Part shown: piece after piece, positions 41,325-52,749 of the stretch | Position numbering within the stretch: the stretch's first letter is position 1 | Layout: each line of letters begins with the position of its first letter | NCBI RefSeq assembly: GCF_038502225.1 | Contig: NC_091369.1 | Span: 9,488,305-9,552,304, forward strand | DNA from: Cherax quadricarinatus | Lineage: Eukaryota > Arthropoda > Malacostraca > Decapoda > Parastacidae | DNA: 64,000 nt | Direction: 5' to 3' | The notes under the pieces: model-generated | Told to the model about the DNA's origin: nothing | What the model saw: only the letters and a program-made list of their open reading frames with translations | Database searches by the model: none | Made by a program: the position numbers and the translations under genes

Positions 41325-42540
41325 GTACATGCCCAGGAAACAGCCAGTACTCAATGTTATTTACAAAACTCGGTCCAAGATGTATCGTCAGAGCAGAGAG
41401 TGTGGGAAACATCTGTACCTGAATGCAGGGACATGATATAATAAACAGGATTATGGAAACTAATGCAGTTACTTTGTAATTGAACAAGGTTCGGTAAACG
41501 AAATTCGAGTCGATAACCACCGGTACATTATTTTGAAGACTACATGCGTATTTAACAAAAATAACGTAGCTATTTTCCTTGCTCTGAATGACGCACAACA
41601 AAAGAAAAGTTGGTAACAAGCGAGTCTCCGACAAACTAGAAATGCCAAACATTGGCTAACAAAAAAACCCGCTCACCTACACGTGTTTCACATTCCAGAA
41701 AGACAAGTTGGTAGAATTCAGAATTTCGCTTTTAATCAAACACCGGACAAAATTTCGTTTCAGTTTATCTGAATTAAAAACAAATCAAAACAGTAAATAA
41801 AACAAGTTTCACAAGTCTCCGCATATCTGACGTGAAACTACAGTGTAAAATCAATAACGTGTAAATAATGCCATCTCAGACTGGAAACGTAATGACCAAT
41901 ATTGCACAGCAGATTCCAGGTAATCTGAACGTGAATGCATCTGGATAATATACAACTACATCTTGCAGGTAGTCTTATTAGTAAACTAAGATAGTTATTG
42001 ATGTGGGCGAGCGATACAATAGAGGCCGTGTATTAAGATACCGGGATGAGTCCCAGATGAGTATGAAGGAAGGAACACAATGGCAGCCCCACCACCACCA
42101 CCTTTAAAGCCTCCACTCTGCTTTAAGATACACGTACATACGTAAGACACCAGACATGGGCGCCAGACACGCACACCACCCACATACACACGCACCAGAA
42201 ATGCACATCAAACACGGGGGATGTAAAGTGATTGCCATGCATGTCTGAGGTTTGATCAAAATAAATTAGAATCTAGGTGTGAAATTTCACATGCAGCACA
42301 ATTCTTTTGCTGGACCAAGTAATGGTAATCCCCTTTTATGATCTGCATTACTGAGTACAAATTGCGTTTACATCATGTAGTAACAAGTTTGATAGCTAAA
42401 TACTGATTCCCAGATACACTATGAACACAACAGAGGACCAACAAAGACACCAGCTGCTTTTATGCGAAACGAATTTAAAATTATAAACCAAAAGAGACGA
42501 AACGCAGATGAATCTTGAAAATTTTAATAGAGCCGGTCAA
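41325..42540. other. no supported gene
   Basis: A 120-codon minus frame (41290-41652) partly overlaps RT debris and has no domain of its own. The rest is AT-rich with no recognised features. Confidence 0.35.
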
Positions 42541-42545
42541 ACATC

Positions 42546-43712
42546 CTGGAGTATTATGAAGCTCGAACCTTCAGAGTGAAGTACATATTATGAAGCTCGA
42601 ACCTTCAGAGTGAAGTACATATTATGAAGCTCGAACCTTCAGAGTGGAGTACATATTATGAAGCTCGAACCTTCAGAGTGGAGTACATATTATGAAGCTC
42701 GAACCTTCAGAGTGGAGTACATATTATGAAGCTCGAACCTTCAGAGTGGAGTACATATTATGAAGCTCTAACCTTCAGAGTGGAGTACATATTATGAAGC
42801 TTCAACCTTCAGAGTGGAGTACATATTATGAAGCTCGAACCTTCAGAGTGAAGTACATATTATGAAGCTCTAACCTTCAGAGTGGAGTACATAATATGAA
42901 GCTCGAACCTTCAGAGTGAAGTACATATTATGAAGCTCGAACCTTCAGAGTGAAGTACATATTATGAAGCTTGAACCTTCAGAGTGAAGTACATATTATG
43001 AAGCTCGAACCTTCAGAGTGAAGTACATATTATGAAGCTCGAACCTTCAGAGTGAAGTACATATTATGAAGCTTGAACCTTCAGAGTGGAGTACATATTA
43101 TGAAGCTTGAACCTTCAGAGTGAAGTACATATTATGAAGCTCGAACCTTCAGAGTGAAGTACATATTATGAAGCTTGAACCTTCAGAGTGAAGTACATAT
43201 TATGAAGCTCGAACCTTCAGAATGAAGTACATATTATGAAGCTCGAACCTTCAGAGTGGAGTACATATTATGAAGCTTGAACCTTCAGAGTGAAGTACAT
43301 ATTATGAAGCTCGAACCTTCAGAGTGAAGTACATATTATGAAGCTTGAACCTTCAGAGTGAAGTACATATTATGAAGCTCGAACCTTCAGAGTGAAGTAC
43401 ATATTATGAAGCTTGAACCTTCAGAGTGAAGTACATATTATGAAGCTCGAACCTTCAGAGTGAAGTACATATTATGAAGCTCGAACCTTCAGAATGAAGT
43501 ACATATTATGAAGCTCGAACCTTCAGAGTGGAGTACATATTATGAAGCTTGAACCTTCAGAGTGAAGTACATATTATGAAGCTCGAACCTTCAGAGTGAA
43601 GTACATATTATGAAGCTTGAACCTTCAGAGTGAAGTACATATTATGAAGCTCGAACCTTCAGAGTGAAGTACATATTATGAAGCTCGAACCTTCAGAGTG
43701 GAGTACATTATA
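42546..43712. repeat. 34-bp satellite, about 34 copies
   Basis: The unit attatgaagctcgaaccttc plus agagtgaagtacat repeats at exactly 34 bp. Variants are tcgaac/ttgaac and gtgaag/gtggag. A rare agaatg variant at 43219 and 43491 marks a 272-bp (8-mer) higher-order repeat. Each unit contains GAACCTTC. Confidence 0.97.
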
Positions 43713-43739
43713 TGACAAGTGAAACCTTAGCTATATCTT

Positions 43740-43880
43740 TAATGGATTTCGAAAGCTTTCCTGCTGTTGCAGTCCGGCCCTGGTCCAGGCTTGTTAGGTG
43801 CTTGCCTGATCAACCAGTCTGTTGTTACTGACGGCCCGCTGGCCCACATATTCACCACAGGTTGGTTATCTGGCATGTGG
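43740..43880 (-). repeat. retrotransposon 3'-tail fragment (divergent subfamily)
   Basis: The block tggatttcgaaagctttcct, then agtccggccctggtccaggc, gctgttg-like and ggcccgctggcccaca. Confidence 0.7.
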
Positions 43881-44075
43881 AGGCTCAAGACGGTTGTCGT
43901 TGCCAAAATAAGAGTATATACGCTGCAAGTCTCACACTGTCGTAAAATAACGCTTTATGATAGCCACCTTTTAAGAATACTCAGATAATCCAGTTCACAA
44001 AAATGGCATAATATGCCTACCATATCAGTATTCATGGTCCCATCGGCATACCATCAGTATTCACGATTCTACAGA

Positions 44076-46611
44076 GATGTGTACTCTAGTCTATATGCTC
44101 CTCGTGCAGGTGTATACTCTAGCCTCTCTATATGCTCCTGCTGCAGGGGTGTACTCTAGCCTCTCTATATGCTCCTGCTGCAGGTGTGTACTCTAGCCTC
44201 TAGCTCCTACTGCAGGTGTGTACTCCAGCCTCTATATGCTCCTCCTGCTGGTGTGTACTTTAGCCTCTATATGCTCCTCCTGCTGGTGTTTACTTTAGCC
44301 TCTGTATGCTCCTCCTGCAGGTGTGTACTCCAGAATCTGTATGCTCCTGCAGTTGTGTACTCCAGCCTCTGTACGCTCCTGCAGGTGTGTACTCCAGCCT
44401 CCATATGCTCCTCCTGCAGGTGTGTACTCCAGCCTCTGTATGCTACTCCTGCAGGTGTGTACTCCAGCCTCCAAATGCTGCTCCTGCAGATGTGTACTCC
44501 AGCCTCCATATGCTCCTCCTGCAGGTGTGTGCTCCAGCCTCCATATGCTGCTCCTGCAGGTGTGTAATCCAGCCTCCATATGCTCCTCCTGCAGGTGTGT
44601 AATCCAGCCTCCATATGCTCCTCCTGCAGGTGTGTAATCCAGCCTCCATATGCTCCTCCTGCAGGTGTGTACTCCAGCCTCCATATGCTCCTCCTGCAGA
44701 TGTGTACTCCAGCCTCCATATGCTCCTCCTGCAGATATGTACTCCAGCCTCCATATGCTGCTCCTGCAGGTGTACTCCAGCCTCCATATGCTGCTCCTGC
44801 AGGTGTGTATTCCAGCCTCCATATGCTGCTCCTGCAGGTGTGTACTCCAGCCTCCATATGCTGCTCCTGCAGGTGTGTACTCTTGCCTCCATATGCTACT
44901 CCTGCAGGTGTGTACTCTTGCCTCCATATGCTGCTCCTGCAGGTGTGTACTCCAACCTCCATATGCTCCTCCTGCAGGTGTGTACTTCAGCCTCCATATC
45001 CTCCTCCTGCAGGTGTGTACTCTTGCATCCATATGCTGCTCCTGCAGGTGTGTACTCTTGCCTCCATATGCTACTCCTGCAGGTGTGTACTCTTGCCTCC
45101 ATATGCTGCTCCTGCAGGTGTGTACTCCAACCTCCATATGCTCCTCCTGCAGGTGTGTACTTCAGCCTCCATATCCTCCTCCTGCAGGTGTGTACTCTTG
45201 CATCCATATGCTGCTCCTGCAGGTGTGTACTCTTGCCTCCATATGCTGCTCCTGCAGGTGTGTACTCTTGCCTCCATATGCTGCTCCTGCAGGTGTGTAC
45301 TCTTGCATCCATATGCTGCTCCTGCAGGTGTGTACTCCAGCCTCCATATGCTCCTCCTGCAGGTGTGTACTTCAGCCTCCATATCCTCCTCCTGCAGGTG
45401 TGTACTCCAGCCTCCATATGCTCCTCCTGCAGGTGTGTACTCTTGCCTCCATATGCTGCTCCTGCAGGTGTGTACTCCAGCCTCCATATGCTCCTCCTGC
45501 AGGTGTGTACTCTTGCCTCCATATGCTGCTCCTGCAGGTGTGTACTCCAGCCTCCATATGCTGCTCCTGCAGGTGTGTACTCCAGCCTCCATATGCTGCT
45601 CCTGCAGGTGTGTACTCCAGCCTCCATATGCTGCTCCTGCAGGTGTGTACTCCAGCCTCCATATGCTGCTCCTGCAGGTGTGTACTCCAGCCTCCATATG
45701 CTGCTCCTGCAGGTGTGTACTCCAGCCTCCATATGCTGCTCCTGCAGGTGTGTACTCCAGCCTCCATATGCTGCTCCTGCAGGTGTGTACTCCAGCCTCC
45801 ATATGCTGCTCCTGCAGGTGTGTACTCCAGCCTCCATATGCTGCTCCTGCAGGTGTGTACTCTTGCCTCCATATGCTGCTCCTGCAGGTGTGTACTCCAG
45901 CCTCCATATGCTGCTCCTGCAGGTGTGTACTCCAGCCTCCATATGCTGCTCCTGCAGGTGTGTACTCTTGCCTCCATATGCTGCTCCTGCAGGTGTGTAC
46001 TCCAGCCTCCATATGCTGCTCCTGCAGGTGTGTACTCCAGCCTCCATATGCTGCTCCTGCAGGTGTGTACTCCAGCCTCCATATGCTGCTCCTGCAGGTG
46101 TGTACTCCAGCCTCCATATGCTGCTCCTGCAGGTGTGTACTCCAGCCTCCATATGCTGCTCCTGCAGGTGTGTACTCTTGCCTCCATATGCTGCTCCTGC
46201 AGGTGTGTACTCCAGCCTCCATATGCTGCTCCTGCAGGTGTGTACTCCAGCCTCCATATGCTGCTCCTGCAGGTGTGTACTCTTGCCTCCATATGCTGCT
46301 CCTGCAGGTGTGTACTCCAGCCTCCATATGCTGCTCCTGCAGGTGTGTACTCCAGCCTCCATATGCTGCTCCTGCAGGTGTGTACTCTTGCCTCCATATG
46401 CTGCTCCTGCAGGTGTGTACTCCAGCCTCCATATGCTGCTCCTGCAGGTGTGTACTCCAGCCTCCATATGCTGCTCCTGCAGGTGTGTACTCTTGCCTCC
46501 ATATGCTGCTCCTGCAGGTGTGTACTCCAGCCTCCATATGCTGCTCCTGCAGGTGTGTACTCCAGCCTCCATATGCTGCTCCTGCAGGTGTGTACTCCAG
46601 CCTCCATATGC
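44076..46611. repeat. 35-bp satellite, about 72 copies, with 105-bp higher-order repeat
   Basis: The unit tgctgctcctgcaggtgtgt plus actccagcctccata contains a CTGCAG in most copies. The left 400 bp is diverged, with indels. The right kilobase is nearly homogeneous and ends abruptly at 46611. A tcttg variant recurs at 45861, 45966, 46176, 46281, 46386 and 46491 (multiples of 105). No stop codon occurs in any of the three frames of either strand of the common unit, which explains overlapping open frames of 400-750 codons. I do not consider them genes. Confidence 0.97.
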
Positions 46612-46614
46612 TCC

Positions 46615-46970
46615 TGCTACGGAATATAAAACTAATGACTTTTTCGAAAATTTTAAACTTTCAAGTTGACTATGAAAACATCAACATCATATATTGCCTA
46701 CCACAAAATAAGAGAACGACTGCACAAAAAAAAAAAAATCTGCAAAATTTAAAAACAAAAATATTCGTCTTCAAAACCAGCTCTGCAATCAATTCTAGTA
46801 TTCGGACCTTGCTTCTGGGAGACGGAATCTTATATCTCTGATATACCTTTGAAGAGTTTCCAGAGTTTCACTATTCTCGGAGTGAAACAAGAGTACGACC
46901 CGGAACACACACCGCGTACCGACAAGCTACAGGATTTGTATACGTGACAAATCTGTACACTGAAATTGCT
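46615..46970. other. no gene seen
   Basis: AT-rich sequence with an A12 run, followed near 46840-46900 by eroded retroelement tail (ataccttttgaagagtttcc-like). Confidence 0.4.
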
Positions 46971-46974
46971 ACCT

Positions 46975-47165
46975 ATAAAAGCAAGGTCCCTCAGCAGACC
47001 GTCCTCCTCAAGGAAGGTTCCTTGATGCTGTTGAGGGGCTCTTGATCTAGGGAATTGGATCTGCATTCTAGTTCCCTGAAACTGAATGCCTTCCATCCCC
47101 CGCCCACAAGTGCTGTATAATACCTACGGGTTTAGTGCTCCATAATAACAACAACAACAACAATC
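46975..47165 (+). mobile_element. hairpin-forming SINE-like element, fullest copy
   Basis: The block cctcaaggaaggttccttga, then ggggctcttgatctagggaa, acaagtgctgtataatacct, acgggtttagtgctc and an (AAC)n tail. Internal complementary segments suggest a stem. Confidence 0.6.
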
Positions 47166-47224
47166 AACAGACGGTGCAAATTATTCCCAAAGAAAAACAT
47201 GGGTGCAGCTAGTATACTATGTGA

Positions 47225-47375
47225 TAAATGAACAGGTGTAAAGGGGCCAAGACTATACAACACTCCTTTTTCATACACAAGGGAAATTACCTCCAGACCC
47301 TGGCTGTCATTACGAGGGTACTGGCTAAGTTCGTTCCTGATCAGCAGGGATGTGATTCCTACTTTATCTTTTGTC
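47225..47375 (+). repeat. decayed RT C-terminus
   Basis: The plus frame reads RCKGAKTIQHSFFIHKGNYL, QTLAVITRVLAKFVPDQQGC and DSY, the conserved end of the family. Confidence 0.65.
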
Positions 47376-47389
47376 TTACCTTATGTCAC

Positions 47390-47625
47390 CTCCGGCCCGG
47401 TCCCAGACCACACTACCTGGTCGACTAGGTTGTTAGTGATGGTCACACGCAACATATGCACCAAAGCCCAGAATCATGAATTAATTTGAAGAACTTATCA
47501 AATTACCTCTTCAAGACAGCACTGTGTACTGCTAGCAACAACACCCTAGTTAATCTGACCATCAACTATGAAGCCTGGTCTGGGACTAGGCCCCGATGAC
47601 GATGACCCCCGGAATCGATTACGAT
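47390..47625 (-). repeat. facing retrotransposon tail fragments
   Basis: The minus tail (cctccggcccggtcccagac, ctacctggtcgactagg) runs from 47390 to about 47530. A plus-oriented scrap (gaagcctggtctgggactag) follows at 47565-47625. Confidence 0.5.
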
Positions 47626-47974
47626 TAGGTAGTTGCGTGGGTAGATGTGCTCAGTGAATGTTCTCTACCCAGGACTTTTCCCATTACCACAAAACAATAC
47701 GACACATGCACATCACAAAACCTTCCAAACAAAGCGGATATCAAATCTTTAAAATTCTGTACGAAAATTGCTATATGGTGAAAAAAATCTAGTACCCAAA
47801 ACTTTACAAGTGGCCACGAACGTGCCGTAATCTAGAAGCCATTAAGAGAATCCATAAACCTGAACTGAGTTATTTACAGGCCAATACTAACCCATTTCAA
47901 GTTAATCTCTGCACATCAGCGATCTCCCCCTCTCCAACCCCATATTATCATCACTCACCGCTCTCACCCTCCAG

Positions 47975-48115
47975 TGATATACCTGTAACCTGTTTCGAAA
48001 GTTTTCATATTCTCGCAGCCTGGCCAAGTGCCAGGTTTATCTGGGGGTTTCCCTAGAAAACCAGGCTGTTGCTGTCGACGGTCCTCTGGCCCATATACCC
48101 ACACCTTTGATCAAT
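47975..48115 (-). repeat. retrotransposon 3'-tail fragment (divergent subfamily)
   Basis: The block atacctgtaacctgtttcga, then gcctggccaagtgccagg and ggtcctctggcccatata. Confidence 0.6.
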
Positions 48116-48189
48116 TTCGAGTCTTACTACTCTCGGAGCCCTTTGTCGAGTGAGGCAATATTAGTGGTTTTTAATGATTAGGATTACTT

Positions 48190-48450
48190 CAGTGTCTTGT
48201 TTTATCCAAAGAATATTTAGGGCACGTGATAAGGGCTTCTTGCAGCTCTTCATGAATATCGAGTTCCACGATTCTGGGTCTGGAGTGGAGCGTATGGGAA
48301 TGCAACCACCGGGGGCTGAAAAATCTTGGTGCTAGTGCACTCACGTCCCCCCTGCCTATGGGATGCGGGGGGGGGGGGGTTACACCTTTTACCGAGTCTC
48401 TTGCTTTCATAGGAAATAATTCTGTATGCCAATGTGAGACCAGTTACTGC
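48190..48450 (-). repeat. RT fragments
   Basis: The block agggcttcttgcagctcttc, then gagttccacgattctgggt, equals 35170-35225 in the reference. It is followed by a rearranged YESKRLGKRC segment (cttttaccgagtctcttgct). Confidence 0.55.
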
Positions 48451-48489
48451 AGAATTTTCCAAGAACAAATGATGGATTTTAGGTGTTCA

Positions 48490-48620
48490 CAATCATTTAC
48501 GACTTTCAGTATTGGCAGCCCACTGGCCCTCATATCCATCACAGCCTGACTGATCTGGCGCTTGACGGTGATACTGGTCAGTGTTCCTGATATTTTCTGG
48601 GAGAGGGAAAGAGAATGAGA
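48490..48620 (-). repeat. retrotransposon 3'-end fragment
   Basis: The block ggcagcccactggccctcat, then atccatcacagcctgactga, is the RAA-SNS region of the divergent subfamily. Confidence 0.55.
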
Positions 48621-48800
48621 AAGGAGGAGTGAAAGATAAAAATAAAAAAAAAGAGAAATATAAAAAAAATAAAAGAAAGATAACGAGAAAAAGAAACCTA
48701 GAAAAAGAAAAAAGATCAAGAAAAATATAGAAAAAGAAAATAACAAAGATAAAAAGAGAACGAAAAAGAGAAAAGGAAAGAAAAATAGAGAGAGAATTGA
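48600..48800. repeat. A/G-rich low-complexity tract
   Basis: Dominated by gaaa and agaaaaag runs. The long minus-strand frames here are compositional. Confidence 0.8.
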
Positions 48801-48834
48801 GGCGAGTTCTGTGTCCAGAACAGCTCTTCACTGT

Positions 48835-50480
48835 AGCAACCTCTAATATTCCTTTTGACGGGTTTCCAGTGTTCCTAGTCCTGCAGCCGGGCCCTGAGCC
48901 ACGGCAGCTATTCACTGTTACTCTCTAGGTTCAATCTGTTAGTTAATAAATATCTATCTGTCCATTTTTCCAGATATTCCTTATGTAAGCAAATGGTATC
49001 CTATTACACCATGATCGCACTTTTTGATGTCTTCCAGTACATACAAGTCCATATAGTAATGGTCCCCCCATTGTGAGAGGCAGGAGCGACCTGCTCTAAA
49101 CCCCTGTTGCCCTGGGTACTTGAAGGTACCTAAGACGATTTTGGAAATCACCGCCTTCTGGGCTCAGTCACAGACTAGAAAAAGAGTACAATTATGAATG
49201 CATGTGTTTAGCAATCTCGCTTCTTGGACTCAATTGATTGATAATGTCCACTGTTTTAAAGACTACTTTATTGCCACCTTTGTGGACTGAGGATATATAT
49301 AAGATGAGGATATATAAGATGCATATTTAACCCTTAAACTGTCCAAACGTAGATCTACGTTTTTTCAACATTTGAAAGTATGTAAATAGTTTTTTTTTTT
49401 TTTACATTTGAAATCGTGTAAAAAAAACTTTGATCAACGTTTTTTTTTGTTATATTCGAAAATATGTAAAAAAAAAAAAAAACGTAGATCTACTTTTGGA
49501 GCACAACGCATGTGAATGTAAATTTGGAGAGTTTAAGGGTTAAAATGAGTTTTTTTTTTTTCCAATGAGGACCCAGGAGTGTGGCCTGGTGAAGAGCGCA
49601 TGAGCATTCTATTAATGGTTTCTTTGAACTTTAATTGGGTTAAGGTTATGTCAGAAATAGTGGAAATGTCGACAGAGTTTTGAGTTTCATTTAACTATAT
49701 TTTACATGGATTGTCAATCTTAAGTCTGATTAACTGCTTACCAAATAATCGTATTGAGACTTCAGCGTTTCACATTTTTCTTTGTTGTCATCAGTGTTCC
49801 ATCTCAGCAAGAACCCAATACTAGATGTGCTTTTTGACATGTATTCTGGATAAAAGAAAAACTATTTTCAATTTCTTTTAATTTCATTACCAGCTTTTTG
49901 CTCTGTCTCCTGGACTGTGATACATTCAGAGTTTAAAATTGTCCACTCTTCTAACTGGTATTTATCATACTTGAGAAAACCTGTAGGGGGGGGGGGAGTT
50001 TAACTTTCATTTTCTCTTCCTTTTGCTTTATGAAAAGTGTGTGTAGTATCTCCTAGTGCCACTGAGCTCATCCTCTCGTAAGAGGTTTAAAGCCATGTTA
50101 CTCATACTATCTTCCCAGCTTGGTACAGCAAGGTCATAGTTTGATTCCAGTTAATATAAATATTGTTGTAACTGAATGTTATATACACACGCCCTCATGG
50201 CTGTTTCCGTTTTGCTGCTAAAGACCAATGTTTGGAGATCTAAAATTCAATTAGGTTGTGGTGCAAGTTTGCTGTATTCGACACCATATGCTCTTCAGCT
50301 GTGTAAGATCAAAGGTATTTTCTAATCTGGTCGCTTCCATTATTTGCTGGTATGAGGCAAATTTATGTCTTAATGGTTCGTTGGTGTGTGTGGTCACCCA
50401 ATCTGCGTCGTGGGCATCTCAGATATAATCGGGTGCTGGAGGCCAGAAATAGGTGTAGTCGATAAGCAGCAGAACTAGGA
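48835..50480 (-). pseudogene. decayed non-LTR element: endonuclease end, linker, RT fingers
   Basis: The minus strand gives, from 50480 downward, a likely endonuclease C-terminus (PLRHKFASYQQIMEATRLEN at about 50380-50300). A linker with VPSWEDS and NMALNLLREDELSGTRRYY follows, then KYDKYQLEEWTILNSECITV near 49990-49910. Next comes TSSIG-LL-DNKE matching residues 14-34 of the reference, and after the MITE the region equal to CLSQLLDHYDMALDALE near 49030-49090. It preserves the linker and endonuclease end that the 33.6-kb copy lacks. Stops and indels are frequent. A MITE sits in its middle. Confidence 0.65.
49326..49544. mobile_element. 219-bp MITE
   Basis: The terminal inverted repeats tttaacccttaaactgtcc (49326-49344) and ggagagtttaagggttaaa (49526-49544) match at 18 of 19. 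Inside lie the palindrome AAACGTAGATCTACGTTT (49345-49362), an inverted partner near 49479-49496, and T/A runs. It is inserted in the RT relic. The superfamily is not determined. Confidence 0.8.
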
Positions 50481-50484
50481 ACTA

Positions 50485-52380
50485 TGGACCCGACCCCTAC
50501 AAAAGCTTCACACCTGATTAAATTATTCTATACATGTCACGATGTAACAAAAACTAAAATGTTTACTACGATCAATACACCTGATACAGAATGCATAGTA
50601 TTCCTGTCACAGATTGTACATAGATGTACACCAAATAATCAGCAGCAACAGCATTAAGAAATATGAACAGTCTTTTAAAATCTAACCAAACATGCTATTA
50701 TTGTAGACAGCAACAGGAGCCATGGAAGGAATTACAAACTTCGAGTGGCCAGCATGAGAAGCAGTAGGCAACAGTCTCAGGATAAGAGTTGCCAAGTTCC
50801 ATCTCTTGTACTCACCAGCTGGTGTTTTCTTCAAAGATACTGTCTCCAGATGCGGATGTAATAATGAGTACCAGTGATGAGGGTACAGCCCTACTGAAAG
50901 AAGTGTCGATAATATCTAAAAGACAGAACTCTCAGCGCTGATTTAAAGTTCGATAAATTTATATTTAGAAAGGCCATAGTTAGAAGCGCAGTTGTGCTAG
51001 TACCAAACTGTTTCACTGAAGACAGCACTATGGTTACACACACATAGTGCTCCTCTATCCTTACATACTAACTTGTACCAAGAGGTGTACTTCCTGATAT
51101 GTACTCACAGGTGTGCGAGAAGGTCTAGAAATTGTTCTTGGCCATTACTCTTCAACTCTGCTGACAAACAAGTGGTGTCAACTCTTAAAACCGAGTAGTG
51201 GCATCAGCACACGTTTACAGAAAAGATGGTCTCAACTTACGGTAATATTAAGTAGATGGCGTTAGACCTCGAGAAATTGGTAGCAAGCGACAAACTTAAA
51301 CACCAACACTCACCTGAAACATGAGAATGCACAACATTAATGAATGAACATCAACATATAACTACAAAATATCCAGTTCCCCGTGTTTTCAGAAGACCAA
51401 CTTTAAAAAAAAATCAAATTGTTACATTTAGTGGAAAAAGATCTTGAGAAAACCATCATTCCACTTAATATATACCACTAGATTTGATTTCCAGGCTCGC
51501 TTGCTCGCTCACTCTTGTCAGCATTCGTCTCTCCCTACTTAGGGGCACGTATAACTATTCACTTGATAAAAGGCATCACACCACAAACTTTTACAGGCTA
51601 TACAAAAGGCCAGGTAGGAAAGAAAACAGCGTCCCTACGACTAGTGGAGACGAAACATTTTGCAGGAAAACCTATATGGGGACAAAGTTTCTCTATCTTC
51701 AGAAGTACAAAGAGCGAAACATTGTCCCAACGAAATCTTGTTCTGCAAGGTGTATTGTTGCTTCAATATTGTTAACAGGACGCCCTCTGAGTGATGACTC
51801 CCTCATAGCAGCCATCAACGTGTGATGTGTATAGAGATACGTATAGATGTGATATACAGTACTATCACAGCACTATTCACCATATTCAGGACAACATTCC
51901 ACTCATAAAAAAACAAAATGCTATCTTCCTCCCAGGAAAATACCAGTAGGCATTTACGGTAACCTCGTCTCAAAGTCTTACACACTGCATCCTGCAGATC
52001 TTTTCCTTCAACCACGACCTCTCCCCCCACCCTCACACCACCACCTCACTCCAGGAGCTCCCCTGCCTCCCTACCAACCTCCGCTGCTCTCCCCCTCAAT
52101 AACTGAAGTGCACAAATTTGCAATAATTTCTATCGCGGTTGCTGCATTTATAATCCATGAAAACGCGTGAAAATTGAATAAAAAATAATGCAAAAAGATA
52201 TAAGAGAAATTCTATCTTGAGACCCAGTGGCGGATGGCCGGAGTGCACTACAAGACCAGCTGATGCGCACAAAAATAAACATGGGTAACGTCAGGAGTCA
52301 ATACGAGAAATGTGTAAAGGAAGACCTGGCCCCACCAACTTGACATCTAACCTCTTGACCAGACACGTGAAACGGAGAGG
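50485..52380. other. mostly unassigned, one ribozyme-like scrap
   Basis: No gene was recognised. At about 51650-51735 the phrases gacgaaacattttgcagg and caaagagcgaaacattgtcc resemble decayed hammerhead-like boxes of the U3-A8 class. A 113-codon frame overlaps them and is not supported. Confidence 0.35.
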
Positions 52381-52494
52381 TCTTTTTTATACCACCGTTT
52401 CGGTCAAGGAGAGCTTTAACAAGTTATCCTTTCGCCAACCGTTGGTGAATAAAGGCATATGCCATTTAATGTGTGTGTCAATATTTGTTGGCTC

Positions 52495-52640
52495 GTTGTT
52501 GTTGATATACCTTTGGCGAGTTCCGAGTTTTTCTACTCCCAGAGCCCGGCCTTGGGACAGGCTTGACTGAGGCTTGCCTGGTCAACCAGACTGTTGCTAC
52601 TGGTAGCCCACTAGCTCTCAGCCAAAATGAATAACGTTAA
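52495..52640 (-). repeat. retrotransposon 3'-tail fragment (divergent subfamily)
   Basis: The block gatatacctttggcgagttc, then gagcccggccttgggacagg and ccagactgttgctactgg. Confidence 0.65.
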
Positions 52641-52699
52641 GCTAAAAAGAATAATACATGTCACCGATACGTGCTAAAAACAATTCACACAAAAAGAGG

Positions 52700-52748
52700 C
52701 CACACTTAAGACGACGTTTCAGTCCGTCTTGGACCACTGTCACCGATA
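52700..52748 (-). ncRNA. hammerhead-like box
   Basis: The minus strand reads GGTGACAGT, stem II GGTCC with loop AAGAC and GGACT, then GAAACGTCGTC. Stem II and the GAAACGTC box are intact, but the upstream core does not align cleanly to CUGANGA. Confidence 0.35.
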
Positions 52749-52749
52749 A

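Noticed and set aside
42546..43712. CRISPR array (34-bp spacing)
   Set aside because: There are no spacers. It is a simple satellite with point variants and higher-order structure.
44580..46841. A 753-codon frame and several other 400-680-codon frames on both strands
   Set aside because: They all read through the 35-bp satellite, whose unit has no stop in any frame. Overlapping equally long frames in all phases show this is a property of the repeat and not coding selection.
52388..52425. Additional hammerhead-like box (ccgtttcggtcaaggagagc, minus)
   Set aside because: The GAAAC box is present, but no stem II closes and the core is absent.
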